Shown here: piece by piece, positions 11,406-23,089 of the stretch
How positions within the stretch are numbered: position 1 is the first letter of the stretch
Layout: every line of letters begins with the position of its first letter
From: Rhizophlyctis rosea
Lineage: Eukaryota > Chytridiomycota > Chytridiomycetes > Rhizophlyctidales > Rhizophlyctidaceae
Direction: 5' to 3'
Assembly: GCA_027596075.1 (NCBI GenBank)
Contig: JADGJC010000367.1
Coordinates: 272-37,468 of the forward strand
DNA: 37,197 nt
Made by a program: the position numbers and the translations under genes
The notes under the pieces: model-generated
Database searches by the model: none
What the model saw: only the letters and a program-made list of their open reading frames with translations
Told to the model about the DNA's origin: nothing

Positions 11406-12334
11406 ATGACGGTCGGATCAAAATTCTACGTAGACAAGCTCAAGGGGAAGAAGATTGTCGTCTTCGGGGGTTCTTCTGGGTAAGACCTTGCAAACGCTCA
11501 AAACCCCCATCCCAACCAACTCATCAAACCTACAGCATCGGCTTCGGCGCCGCCTCCGCATTCCTCGCCCTGGGCGCACACGTCACAATCCTCTCCTCCA
11601 ACCCCACCAACCTCAACTCCGCCCTAACGCGTCTCAACCACCCCAACGCCGCCGGTAAAGTCGTCAACGTCCGCGACGAAGAAGCGACCATCGCGGCATT
11701 ACTCGAGTTAGCGCCTGTGGACCACATTGTGTTCACGGCAGTCGATTTGATCATCCGTGGGAAATTGGAGGATTTGGATTTGATTAAGGCTAAGGAGTTG
11801 TTTGGTGTCAAGTTTTGGGGGAGTGTTGTCGTGGCTAAAGGTGCGTTTTGTTTCTCATTCCTCGAAATGGGCGCTTTGTCCCTTCTAAGCAAACGCACAT
11901 GTGCTAACCAACACCCCCTCACCCTCCCATCCCAAACCCTTCCAGCCGTCGCAAAACACTCCATCATAACCCCGGGCGGCTCCCTAACCCTGACCTCCGG
12001 CACCGCCGGCCTAAACCCCCGCTCCGGCGCCGCAGTAGGCGGAGCCCTAAACGGCTCCCTCTTCTCCCTCACGAAAGGCCTCGCAACCGACCTGGCCCCG
12101 AAAAAAATCCGGGTCAACACCGTCGTGCCCGGTCTCGTCAAAACCGAGCTGTGGGATAAACTGGGCAAGTCCAAAGAAGACCAGGAAAAGACGTTCAAGG
12201 AGGGTGGGGAGAGACTTTTGACGGGATTCGTGGCTACGCCAGAGGATATTGCTGAGGCGTATGTGTATACTGTAAGAGCGAATTACAGCACGGGACAGAC
12301 GATTGTTATTGATGGTGGGGGGATTTTGCTTTAG
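11406..12334 (+). CDS. Atypical short-chain dehydrogenase/reductase (SDR)
   Basis: Exons 11406-11479, 11536-11840 and 11946-12334 give 255 residues, the usual length for a classical SDR. Introns are 11480-11535 (56 nt) and 11841-11945 (105 nt), both GT-AG. The start ATG sits in CAACAATGAC. The Rossmann fold nucleotide-binding motif is GGSSGIG (residues 21-27), formed across the first intron. The central strand ends in the conserved Ser of TLTSGTA (S144). PKKIRVNTVVPGLVKTELW and the C-terminal TGQTIVIDGGG are typical SDR signatures. However, the Tyr and Lys of YxxxK are absent: the matching helix reads SGAAVGGALNGSLFSLTK. This agrees with a fungal/bacterial SDR subgroup having a PGW-like motif there. 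It may therefore bind NAD(P) but use different chemistry or none. Substrate cannot be told. It is convergent with the velvet gene. Confidence 0.88.
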
Positions 12335-12848
12335 GTGTTGCCTTTGTAGCCGCCCTTGTTGAGTAAAAACAGAAAGCTATGTATTATATGTAGAAACAGC
12401 ATTACACACAAATAAAGACGAAGAACAGATTGGCTGGACCCTTGAAAAAATGCATTCTGATCAGCATGTGGCGCTCAAAATGGATTAATGACATCCACAT
12501 CTCAGCAAGCCCAAGGCCTGAGCAAACATAAACATGAAAAACCCTATGTACCACCAGCTCGACATGCTATCATCGCACCAATTTTACAGACGTAACCACG
12601 ACGATCATTCTCACTCAGCCTACGCAACTCTTCTCTGCCTTTATCCTGGCTTGAGACAGGCAACAACACCACGTAATGTGAAGGTTCCTAACGACATTGG
12701 AGCCTCCACTGTTGGTGATTCAAATGAAAAAAGCAAAAAAAAATCCGCATCTAGGGCTCTCTCACGGACTGAGGGTCGTATTGCTGCAGAGCGATGCCCA
12801 AGTAGGCGGATCCTACCGGGCTCGTCAGCGTTTCGCCACCCACCAATC
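12335..12848. other. Convergent intergenic region, SDR to velvet gene
   Basis: This 514-nt stretch holds both 3' untranslated regions. No coding sequence was recognised apart from extension of the velvet last exon shadow frames. Confidence 0.5.
12411..12416 (+). terminator. Polyadenylation signal AATAAA for the SDR gene
   Basis: AATAAA lies 77 nt after the SDR stop codon, in an A/T-rich context following a TATTATATGTA-like stretch. Position fits a 3' end signal. Confidence 0.55.
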
Positions 12849-15310
12849 TCAAACGGCGCCCCAACTATCCCGAAAAACCCCAACCGCCCTAATTCGTTCC
12901 GCCCAATCAACTCCGTTCCCACACCCCCCCCCATTTTTTTTTACCGCAGTGAATGGCCTGAACATCCAAGACCCCGCCCCGGTGTAAGAGCCTGCCAGAA
13001 CACCCCCCGCCACCCCCCCACTCCAACCACCCCCCCTCCCCACCGCCCCCGCATACTGCTGTTGCTGGGACCCATACCCATACCCCTGCACCGCTGGGGC
13101 CGGTGGTGCGTACATGCCACGCGGATAATACGGATTGGGTCCAGCGGAAGGATCGTACGCCCCACCTGATGGGACACCATACCTCCCACCGGTATTAGCA
13201 AAACCGTACGGATCACTATTTGCGGCGGGGTAAGTCGTTCCCCAACCAGGTGTAGCGTATGTTGGGGTTTGGGGAGGTGGGGGTGGGAGGGCGGGTGGGA
13301 CGCCGTATCCTGGTGGTGGGGGTGCATACATTTCCGGAGGGTAATGCATTTGTTGGTGTTGTGGGTGCGTCATATGCGTTGCGGAATGCTGTGTATGCGG
13401 GTGTGTGGCGTATTGCTGTTGCTGCTGTTGTTGCTGCTGCGAATATGGTCCTCCATGTGATAAAACAGGTGTCCCACCCACACCACCAACGCTGAAATCA
13501 TCCTCCTCCTCCCTCTTAACTCCCGCAGTACTCTTCTTCCTCCTTCCCTTGCCTGCAGCTCCCGCGTTACCAGAGGACGGTCTTCTGCCACCAGCGCCGT
13601 CATCACTCCCCACAGCATCTTCATCACTCCCCTCTTCCTTTCGGCGACCGCGTTTTTTAGAGGATGTGTTGTTACGTCGAGAAGAGGGAATGGAAGGGGA
13701 AGGGTTTTGGTTGTCGTCGTCGGAGGGGGTGGAGGGGGGTTGCGGTTTTATTCTGTGATTGTCGAAGAAAGATTTGGGGGGAAGGAGTGGGGAGGGGGTT
13801 TGAACGTTTAGATTGGTTGTGCCGAATACGCAGACAAAGAAAGCATACATAAGTGACAAAAGTCATGTTCCGGAGTCATCTTCCGAACGCCAACAACAAT
13901 CCCCACCCCGCCTTCTCCCTCAACTTCCGTCTTCTTTCTTTCCCGGTCCCCAAACGAGGCCTTAACACGATACCTTTTAGCTCTGTTCTCCTTCCTAATC
14001 CGAATATTCAACCCCTGTTCCGCGAACGTTCGTGAGAGGTATGTGGATTCTGTGAGGTCATGAGAAGAAGTGGAATGTAGACGCATGAGATGACGAAGTT
14101 GGAAGTGACGTCTTTCGTGCCACAAGCTCAATGACGAACTGACAACCGGCGAGGGTCCCGCAGCCCAATGAATTGCCATCTTTCTACCTCACGAACATCA
14201 AAAGAATCCACAATGATGAGCACGGCGCGCCCCCGCTCCACTTCTCCTCCTGATCTCTCTCATAACTGCATTCTCCCACCCCAACCAAGCCCGGTCCCCG
14301 TCAACACCCCATTTCCCTCCATCCACCTACCCTCACATGTCCCGCTCCACTCCATCAAAACTCACCTTCCATCCCGGGAAACTTCTTAGCTGGGTATACA
14401 TCTAGTCACGCAAAAATCAAAACAAAAAACATCATCAATACTCCATCTCCCGCCCCACAAGGAAAAAACACTGCCCTCAAAAACTGCGAACAACAACTTA
14501 CGAAACTCCTCACTCTCAACACCCCCACAAAACCACACTTCCCCCCCAACCACCTCAAACAACGTAAACCTCAACCGATAACTCCCTTCCATCCGTACAC
14601 TCAAATCCGGAAAGACAAAGAACGCCCCATCCCTATTATCGACGTCCTTTAACCGATATAAGGGGCTGACGATACTCCCCGTCGTTGCAGTGGTTTTGCC
14701 GTCACGCAAGAGAGGGAGGAGAGGCGGGGGTGATGGGGATGTGGGAGAGGGTGTGGAGGGGAGGAGCGTGGCGTACATGAAGTAGTAGGGGTTTGATGTG
14801 TGGGATCTGTTTGTAGGGGAGGCAGTTGAGGATGTGGTTAGGATTCTGAGATGTGGCAGACAAAATTTGGATGGTGACCGGTCAATGGTTGATGTACGTA
14901 CTGTTCGTCGACGGGTTTTTGGTTGTGGATTTCGAGTTGCTGTTGTGTCGCGAATCAGGATGGGGAAGAGATGATTAGTAAATGTTTGAGGGAAGAAACT
15001 GGACGATTGGGGCGAAGCATGATATGGACCGCACCCGGACAAAAACGCGTCATGAACTTACGATGATGGGAGGCGGATCCACAGGTCTCCTGTCGACTTT
15101 TTCGCCTACGCCGCACATGCGGGAGTGTTTTGGTTGTTGGCGGAGGGTTAGGATGTATTTCCTGTGTGGAGGGAACGTGCGTTAGTCATGGTGATGAATG
15201 TTTGTGTTGGAAAGCCGATGGGGATATTGAGGAACATACTTAGCGGTAGGCGACCGAGGGACGGACTTCAAGACTATGAAGTGATATGGGTTGTTTTGTG
15301 CTGGCGTCAT
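12849..15310 (-). CDS. Velvet-domain transcription regulator (VosA/VelB/VeA family)
   Basis: Seven exons on the reverse strand give 509 residues: 15310-15240, 15161-15062, 14939-14902, 14806-14502, 14401-14366, 14049-13974 and 13752-12849. All six introns (78, 122, 95, 100, 316, 221 nt) are GT-AG and keep frame. The velvet domain spans about residues 25-208. It shows [69 protein letters not shown] and [17 protein letters not shown], the family hallmarks in order. Velvet proteins dimerise, bind DNA through an NF-kB-like fold, and control sporulation and secondary metabolism in fungi. A Ser/Pro/Leu-rich insert (residues about 87-101) interrupts the domain. The tail has two basic clusters likely to be nuclear signals (KKRGRRK near 241, KGRRKK near 277), an acidic stretch, a nine-Gln run and a long Tyr/Pro/Gly-rich low-complexity end. 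Which velvet subfamily it belongs to was not decided. The last 40 or so residues are the least certain part of the model. Confidence 0.9.
13413..13439 (-). repeat. CAG/CAA repeat encoding nine Gln in the velvet protein tail
   Basis: Nine mixed CAG/CAA codons on the reverse strand. The interruptions by CAA make it less prone to slippage than a pure CAG run. It lies in the disordered tail after the velvet domain. Confidence 0.85.
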
Positions 15311-16190
15311 CGTGATCGTATCGTGGCCTGGGGATGGGTTGTGGGGATGGCAGCGATGGATCTAGTATTATGGAGTGGGGTCCTAAGCAAGCTGGAGTTG
15401 GTTACGGGTATGCATGATATGTCTGAAGGAGTGTATGAAGGAGGAAGGTATTGCCCCTTCCTCCGAGCGCGCGGTTGATGAATAGATGATAGATCGTAAC
15501 AGTCCATGAACACTAACTGATGATGTGATGATCGGGCCATCCCCTCGACTTCCCGCTTTTATGTCCGTCCGTCCAGCGACGTTTGTGAGATGACATTGCC
15601 TAGTCCCCTAGGTGTGTTGAATAGTCCCTACTCAATCCATCTCCAACCAGTCGGTAAACCCACCCATCCATAGACCCTAAAACTCCCGTCGCTCAATCCT
15701 CGAGGCATATTACGGATCCGCCAACACATATAACTGCGAACCATTACAGATTCCTTATAACTTCGACGGACTCTTCACTCTCTTCTCACCTGGCAAAACC
15801 GCGTCCAAACTGGGCTACGCGTGAAGCGTAAGCACAGGAGTAAAAGGGAACTTCAAGCAACAAGACAGGGGTCCCTTTGAGTCTCGGCAAAATCAGAATC
15901 GAAGCCTCGCAAGAGTCGGATCGTTGGGAACGGGTGGGAAGGAGGGGAGGGAATTTGGAAGGGGTTGCGGACTTTATGTAATATATTTTACCGATGATGG
16001 GTGAACCTGATTGTTGGTCCGTGCGAACACAAGCACGTCCAAGCGTGGTGAGACACAGGGACACAAGCTGGTGTGAGGAGGATGTTGGTTGTGCTGGATG
16101 CAGGAGGAGTTGAATGCAAGAGATCTGATTCCCATCTCAACCTGATTGCAATGAGAAGGCGATTTGCGATTGCAGGTTGCTATGGACACT
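15311..16190. other. Upstream region of the velvet gene
   Basis: No coding region recognised. It should contain the velvet promoter on the reverse strand; a TTATAA-type element near 15755 is too far from the ATG to be a confident TATA box. Confidence 0.4.
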
Positions 16191-16399
16191 ATGGAATGTC
16201 CGGGTAATAACTTTGTAATCGATGATGAGTAAGGAGATAGGTGCTATGGGGGAGATGAGATTGGCGCGGCTGGAGGGATTCTCGCATCGACAATGCGAGG
16301 ATGGGAAAGGAAGTATGATATGGATGCGATCGGATGCACTCTGCATTTGATAGTTTTACAATCCAACAATCCAACAGGATTTTGAGTGACTCACACCCT

Positions 16400-16660
16400 C
16401 TGGGGAAGCACAATCGGACCCAATCGGCAAACATGCCAGGCTCTTCATGCCACTTTCCCCACTCGCTTTTGGCACGCTTGGCATCGTGGCACTGGTGGCA
16501 GGGGACTTCCAATTGATGAGTGATGTTGACCCATCCGTAACCAGTTGCATAAATACCGCCTCCAAACTCGGAGCATCCAACTCTCCATCAAGTGACGATA
16601 CACAGGGTCCTAGTGCTCCGTTCCACGCATTCCTAGTAGCTGGATACGCGTCACTCTGAG
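16400..16660 (-). other. Possible exon or gene relic with a CxxC pair, unrecognised
   Basis: Reading in reverse from about 16600 to 16405 gives a varied peptide including IYATGYGWVNITHQ, CHQCHDAK and MFADWVRLCFPRG, followed by a donor-like GTGTGAGT. Upstream in the same frame are three stops (about 16600-16655) and then another open stretch up to 16833. It reads like protein sequence but matches no family I know and has no complete gene structure. It could equally be chance. Confidence 0.25.
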
Positions 16661-19600
16661 TCACATTCATCTTGATCCATCACTCGATCAACGCCAACCT
16701 GCACAACATGCATCTCACCTCCATTTGGTAAAGTGTCACCCCAACCTTCCGAACACAGAATGGAGGATGCATTGATTACTAAAGCAAGCATCTCCCATTC
16801 AAGCCAACAGTGTTCCGTGTGGCTTGGCATCATCTATTTGTCCCACCATCTATTCGATCATCACAGAGCATGATGATCGCAATGATCGGAGGCTTGCGGC
16901 CAGCGGTCAACGATGACGCATGCCGCAACTGACGTTCTCGGCTTTAACTCCTTTTCCCACACTTTCCGACCCCAGGACCCCTTCAACTTCGTCATTTCCG
17001 TAGTTTCGCTCAACCCACCACCTGCAGTAGTGCACAAAGTTTACTCACGCAAACGACGTATTTGTCAACAGTGTGAAGAACAGTCACAGCTATAGATGTT
17101 GTGCCATATCCACCAGTCTCACCCCCCTCTTTTCCTTAATCCCACCAGATCTGTACACTCCATCACCCCTCAATTGCCCCATTGATCAATACATGTTACC
17201 ACAGGGCCGGCATCTGTCTGTTGAAGCCAAACTATTTCATCAAAACAGCCTTTCTTGCACTTTCAAAGCCTACTCCAGATATGCTTTTTACCACATCCTT
17301 ACACCAATCATGAACAATCAGCCGGTGATGTTGTTCATTCATCACAAGGCTCCAAAGATAACCAAGTCTGCGAATTCCCTTTTCATAATTGGTGATCTTC
17401 ATTTCATTTTTGCCAATGCAGTCAGTCAACGCCAAAGGGCCACCTCAAACCTTTGGATATACCCTGCCGTGGGGTCTTCCCATTGCATGATGCTCAATGT
17501 GGGTCCACCTTCATCTTGAGCTTGTGTCATGGCAGCACCTTACGGATATAGACTATCCTGCATTGACCCATATCTTTTTGTCCCAAATCATTCCAAAAAT
17601 GGGAACCTTTCACTTCATTTGCCATTCTCCTATGTCCATGCCTGGTACTGTTAAGATTGAGTTCATTCTGGAACCTGATATGGGGTTCAAGGATGGGTTG
17701 ACGCAACCTGACGTCGGCAATGGAAGTCACATATCGTACAGTGAGGAGCTTCAAGTGATATGTGTCAATGTTTGCTGTTTGGCTCTGGTGATCAGTGGTC
17801 TTGACGGTCCCTTTTTCCTTTCGTTGCAAAACGGGATTGCCAGGATTTCAAATACAGCGGCCTGGTTCCTTGCGAAAACTCGACTGAAGCTAGGTCGCTC
17901 AAAGTGGTCCGCCAATTCCATCACTTTGTTCAACATAAGCCCGGAACTTTTAATTCCATCACAGTCAAACTTTTTTTTCTTCATGACGTCGAGTTCCGGT
18001 GATTGATGAGCACAATATGATGTCAATGGAAAGCGTTCATTGCTTCTCCATCCAGCAGTGACCCAATAAGGCTCTCTCATACCAAAATCCGTGAACAAGC
18101 ACTGCAAAATAATGCCGTCCGCACCCAATACGGAGGACTTGAATATTACGCCCGCAATAGGAATGGGCAGATGGTATATTTGGTACGGACAGGAGTAGCT
18201 ACAAAGAGGAGTGCGTCCCTGATCCCTGAGTACCCTCACAGGAGTAAATGCCAGGTCTGACCAAAAGGGAGATGCGTGATTAAGGAAGCTCACAAATGCT
18301 CAAGTAGAATGGCAAGTATTTTTTGGCACGACGTCCAAAAGAACACCGCCCCAAACAGAGATCAACAAACGGATAAAAGGAGTGACGAGAGGTATCTGAT
18401 TCCACCCGGGCGCGCTCTCAACATAGTATGATAGTGTTCCATTCATTGAATGTTGGACTGACAAGTTTATCGCGGAGGATTATTCGTCTGGCACCAACCT
18501 ACTACTCTGCGTCAATAATGTTGATTCGTCATTCCTTTTCCTGCATTTGATACCGGCCCCCCACAACTTGCCACCCCCGTGTCATCGAAGGGTTAAGTGC
18601 AGGAGAAGAACGGATGTAAAATGGGAGTTTCTACACTCTATTCGATAATTGTGGCAAACTGGTTCTTGTCCGACTCCGTTGGACTACATGATTGAGGCAG
18701 TATGTAAGGAAGCCCTTACAGGCAGGTTCGAGACGTTCGGAGTATACTTATGAACACCCTCCTGGTAAATATTGGCTACTATAAGTTAATCGGCTGTGGA
18801 CAAGGGATCGGCCATCCCCTCTCAGTCAGACTACTGCTGCCTTCCCCCTTTTTACTGGAATCACGTGGCATCGGATGAGGGAAGGAAAATACACTTTGCG
18901 GTGAAAACCCAAAGAACGAAGGGTAAACCGTCCAACTCCGGAGAGACCCATGTTCTTGGATCATACTGATCATCTAGACCGTACCACGCCGCAAAAAAAA
19001 CCGTGGATGCGTTGTTGTGGTATCGGATCCCTTCGATGTCAAACCGTCAGACGCGAAAGTCTATCTGGACTCAATCCATGCACGGGACAGGGCTGTCAGG
19101 AAACACCCCCATGTGATTTCCTGCGGGCTTTCGATCAAAGTGTTTCTTGATCAAAGAATAGTAGACCCAACCGATCGTCATTTCTGGGACGGGACTGTCT
19201 GCAACCCATGCCACAAGCTTGATAGCAGTCAGGTGCCCCTGATAAACCCCCCGGGACCACATGGATAGTTTCCGATTTGTATAAAGATCTGCAAAAACGA
19301 AGCGAACTGATTACATCATTTTAGCTCATGTGTATTCCTCACATTGTCAGATGAACATGGCGGCAACATATGGAACGTTGACGGTCGACATTGGTCCGAG
19401 CCTGCGCGGGGTGGTTTCAACAGTATGTCTGACATGCGCCAACGGTGAACGTCAGGTCACTTCATGTTGGTAGTCGCGCCTCCAATGGAAAGACATTACT
19501 GTACGGATGCAAGAAGGTGATAGCCCTCCCTGCATGCTCCGACCTTCAGTCACTCCCATCGATTCTTTATTTTTGCGTGCGGCCGGCGAACAAAGAGGCG

Positions 19601-21287
19601 GACCCCACAAGGAAAGTGCGCTGAAATCCGTCAAACCGAGGCCACGATGAAAGGGTTGATTCCTTCGGAACGCCAGAGTCGCCAGCGAAAACGCACTCCA
19701 AACGGGTGATGGCCTGTAAACGAGAGTCATGGTTCCGTTCCGCTTTGTAGTTTATGTGGTGCCTCCTGGCACGGGATGTTGCATACAATACAATGAAGAG
19801 GCTCTATGGCGTTCTTTAAATCTGATGAGTGAGCACCTGCCATCCAGTACTGGATTCTTGCAAACCTCCTTTTTTGTTTGTTTGGCATTGCACTGATGAT
19901 GGGATGTAGTGAGGTTGCTTGCCGGCAGGGGTTGAGTTTGTTTACAAATCATACGGGCGTATACGGGAGGAAGTGCGCTCTTATGTGTAGACCACTAGTC
20001 TTGCGCAAAGGTGAAGCCCGTCACGCACTACGCGTCCACCTTTTCCTGGCTTCCTTTCTCTCTCCATTCAGGTGGGTCGGAGAGAGAGATTGGTTTAAGG
20101 AAGGATGCCGCCTGGGGTCGAAAGGAAAAAAGAACGGTAAGAGTCAAAGTTTCCGTGAAATCCATTCTGTCCCATTTCAATGCCCAGGACATGTTTGCGA
20201 GCGGGGAATGTTCAACTTGTCCAGATGGTATGTCAAGTCAGACAGATGTACCATTTGCTGTCCTGATGTGGCAAAGAAGCGTGCTCATAGACCTGCAATT
20301 TGTGCCAACCGATCATTTTTTCTTACCTTCAATCCACTGATATCTGCCTGCCAGGGCGGTGATAGCGTCCAGAAATGGCGACACAAGGACTCCAGGACTA
20401 CTCATTTCTTTTTCAAAACAAGCTGAAAAAGGAACCATTCAGGTGCTCGATTTCTAACCGCGTCCAACGAAGATCGCGACAGATGCAATAGACTTCTTTG
20501 AGCTTGTGCCGGTGAGGCTCTCCTAACCCCCGCCCATAAGTATTCAGGTGGGACGCAGCACTTGCTGGGAGAAAGATGCCACCATATGAGTGTGCAACTC
20601 CGGATATAGTTTTGCTGATACAAAGGTATGATCCACTCCATATTCTCCAATTGACAGTCACTCTGGGCTCATTGAAGTCTAATCTTGTCCCCGTGGGTAT
20701 TCACTTTTGCTCATTGCGAACTTTGCGATGGGCAACGGATGCCATTGCTGTTGGGACCGACGGAGGCTGGAATGCACTGACGAAACTGATGAGTAATTTA
20801 ATGGCCTTGTACGTATTGGGTTACTTGAATCTATCGCTTATGTGGTCTCACCATCTGCTTGAACTCCCTAATTTTTTGTGTCATTCCGTCCGTTTCTGAC
20901 TGGCTAGGTGCAACAGATTGCGCCGTAGGATGGCGTCTGAGCAGCAAGATGCCTTGGTGGTCAATGTATTTGATGATGAGACACAATACGGGAAGCACAC
21001 AACGTCTTCGCAAAAAACAGAAGTCGGCTGGTCCAAGTAATCAGTCGATTGCGGGAAGTATGAAGCCAGTGCGCAACCGGCACTGCGGTGCATGTCCATG
21101 CATCACATCGAAATCATTTCTTTGGCAACTATTTAGGCTCGTTTGGATGTCAGCAAAAACTTCAGAAGGGCTGCACACCAGTTATGTACCCCTCAGATTG
21201 TACTGATCGTTTTATTGCATTCTTTCAACTGAAGGTCTCACAATTCCGCTCCCTGGATCTTCTGAGCGCAGCAGGAGGACGAAGAAA
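16661..21287. other. Long gene-poor stretch
   Basis: About 4.6 kb in which I recognise no gene, RNA or complete mobile element on either strand. Frames are short and overlap on both strands. No reverse transcriptase, integrase or transposase motif and no long terminal repeat was noticed. It may be decayed element sequence, but that is inference. Confidence 0.4.
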
Positions 21288-21711
21288 TTGAAAAGCATGA
21301 GATTGGATAAATTAGGGACCACAGTACCACATGCACCAGGGATTTCGTGCTTGATCTTCCTCGTGAAACGTCACCCAGTAAAGGTCGGGTTCTTCCCTGA
21401 TAACGAAACCTTCATCCCCGAAGCTCGCGCGGTTCTCCAAACCCACTGGGCAGCTCCTCCAGTTGATCAGGACCTCTCGCAGGCTGAGCAAGAGAAGTGG
21501 CTGACCGGTGCATACAAGAATTGGTTTAACAATTATCGGACCGCCATTGTTGACGCTCAAGAGACAAAAGCCGTGAGTTGTCCGGCATCACGTGGTTACG
21601 AGCACTACACTGAATGTCTGGCTAGGGCCAACCTCGACGCGAAGAACGACCTGAAGGTGAAGGACGAATGGGGTTGGACGTTATCAATGGCGTCCTCGAG
21701 CTTATTTGTGA
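21288..21711 (+). other. Candidate two-exon coding fragment, unrecognised
   Basis: An open frame from 21288 reads ETFIPEARAVLQTHW, then QAEQEKWLTGAYKNW and YRTAIVDAQETKA, up to a good donor GTGAGT at about 21572. A 53-nt intron-like segment with ACTGAAT and a TAG acceptor (ending about 21625) leads to an exon with MGLDVINGVLELIC, ending at a TAG near 21711. Charged, amphipathic composition and intron-like signals suggest real or formerly real coding sequence. There is no family assignment and no convincing start. Confidence 0.3.
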
Positions 21712-23089
21712 TGTCACGTGCTAGCTTCATCCGCACTGGCAAGTTCTCCTCCCAAATAAGGTTGGATGGATGCTGAATCTGTGAGCACATCCCCTACAGT
21801 AGATGGTTGGGGACATCTAGTTGGGTTCGCGGACAATTGGCGAACGCCGAAGTTCTCGGAATACGATATGGCGGTCGTCGTTTTTCCTCATTTTTCTTTT
21901 ATCATATGTGGTGGCACGTGCTGCCATTCTAAGGTTGGAACGATGGGCATCAGATCATCCGGTTCCAATCAGGCGGTGGAAAGCTGGTGGGCTGATGGTG
22001 CATTACACTTTTGCATTCCCGCTTCTGAAAGTGTCTTGTCCATCCTTCCCCATTCTTGGAGCACGTGGCGTCACAATCTTGGACCCTGTCCATGCGTCGC
22101 CCTGTGGGACGGTGTCCACCATTCGTCGACGGATCCGCGTGTCTGCGGGTCGCTCTACCCCCCTTGGCCATCGTTTATCTGCCTGTCTTGGCCGACAAGG
22201 CGCCACTGCCTTTTTGCGCAACTCAATGATAGATAATGCCCAATGAGGGCATCCTATGTGCCTTCATCTCCAGTCAGCCTGTTGCCAACTATTCAATTCA
22301 TCTCCTGGCGGGGGGGTTGTAGTTTTGAGCAACTTCGAAGTCTTCGTAATTGGTGGACCAAATGGGGACGGATTTGGTCATCATTCGCTTGTAGCCTCCT
22401 ACACGAATTTAGGTAGAGGTCGACCAACGGTCGACTCAAAAGGACTGACGGATGGTCAACTACAAAACAAGGGGGCAAGATTGTGATGAAGGCGGCATTT
22501 CAAGCAAATGAAGATCCCTGCCAGGAAATAGGCTGATAAGGCACTATATCGAAATGCTGTAAGTTTTTTTCTCGCGGGGTGAGGGTAGTTGTTGTGGGGT
22601 CCGTTCTACATCCGCTCATTGTGTCAAGTGTGTCAGGCCGAAAGGCTCCAGCGTCCCGCAACATCGTTGATATAAAAGCAATCATAAGTATCAGTTTGAT
22701 GTTGAATGATGAACAGGTATGTGATGGCATGCGGACGAAACGAGCAAGGCTTTCCAACAGCCTTTCCGACCAATTGGGCCGCACGTCCTTCATTCCTTTT
22801 TGTTAGCAGAGTTTGAAGATGTGATTCCACCATTCAAACGTGTGCGGGCAATGGGCGCGCCGCATTTGATGACCTCATCAGAATTTGTCTCTCAATGAGC
22901 TGGTGCGAATCTTGCTCACGTAGCCTGCCGTAAGGAGGCCTGAATCATGGTTCATTTTTTGTCTGGATGTGCTTGTCACTTGGACGAAAAACATCAGGAA
23001 GGTTTACAAGATTGATCGCGCTGACGAACAGCCCTCTGAATCTCACCTTGTGGATGTATATCATATGATACAATGCATAAACGCAACCT
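21712..23089. other. Gene-poor stretch before the GPCR gene
   Basis: No gene recognised. The right end is the 3' flank of the reverse-strand GPCR gene; no clear AATAAA on the reverse strand was seen close to its stop. Confidence 0.4.

Noticed and set aside
13259..13758. Forward-strand open frames with poly-Cys and Val/Gly-rich peptides
   Set aside because: They are shadows of the velvet last exon; the Cys run is the antisense reading of the Gln repeat.
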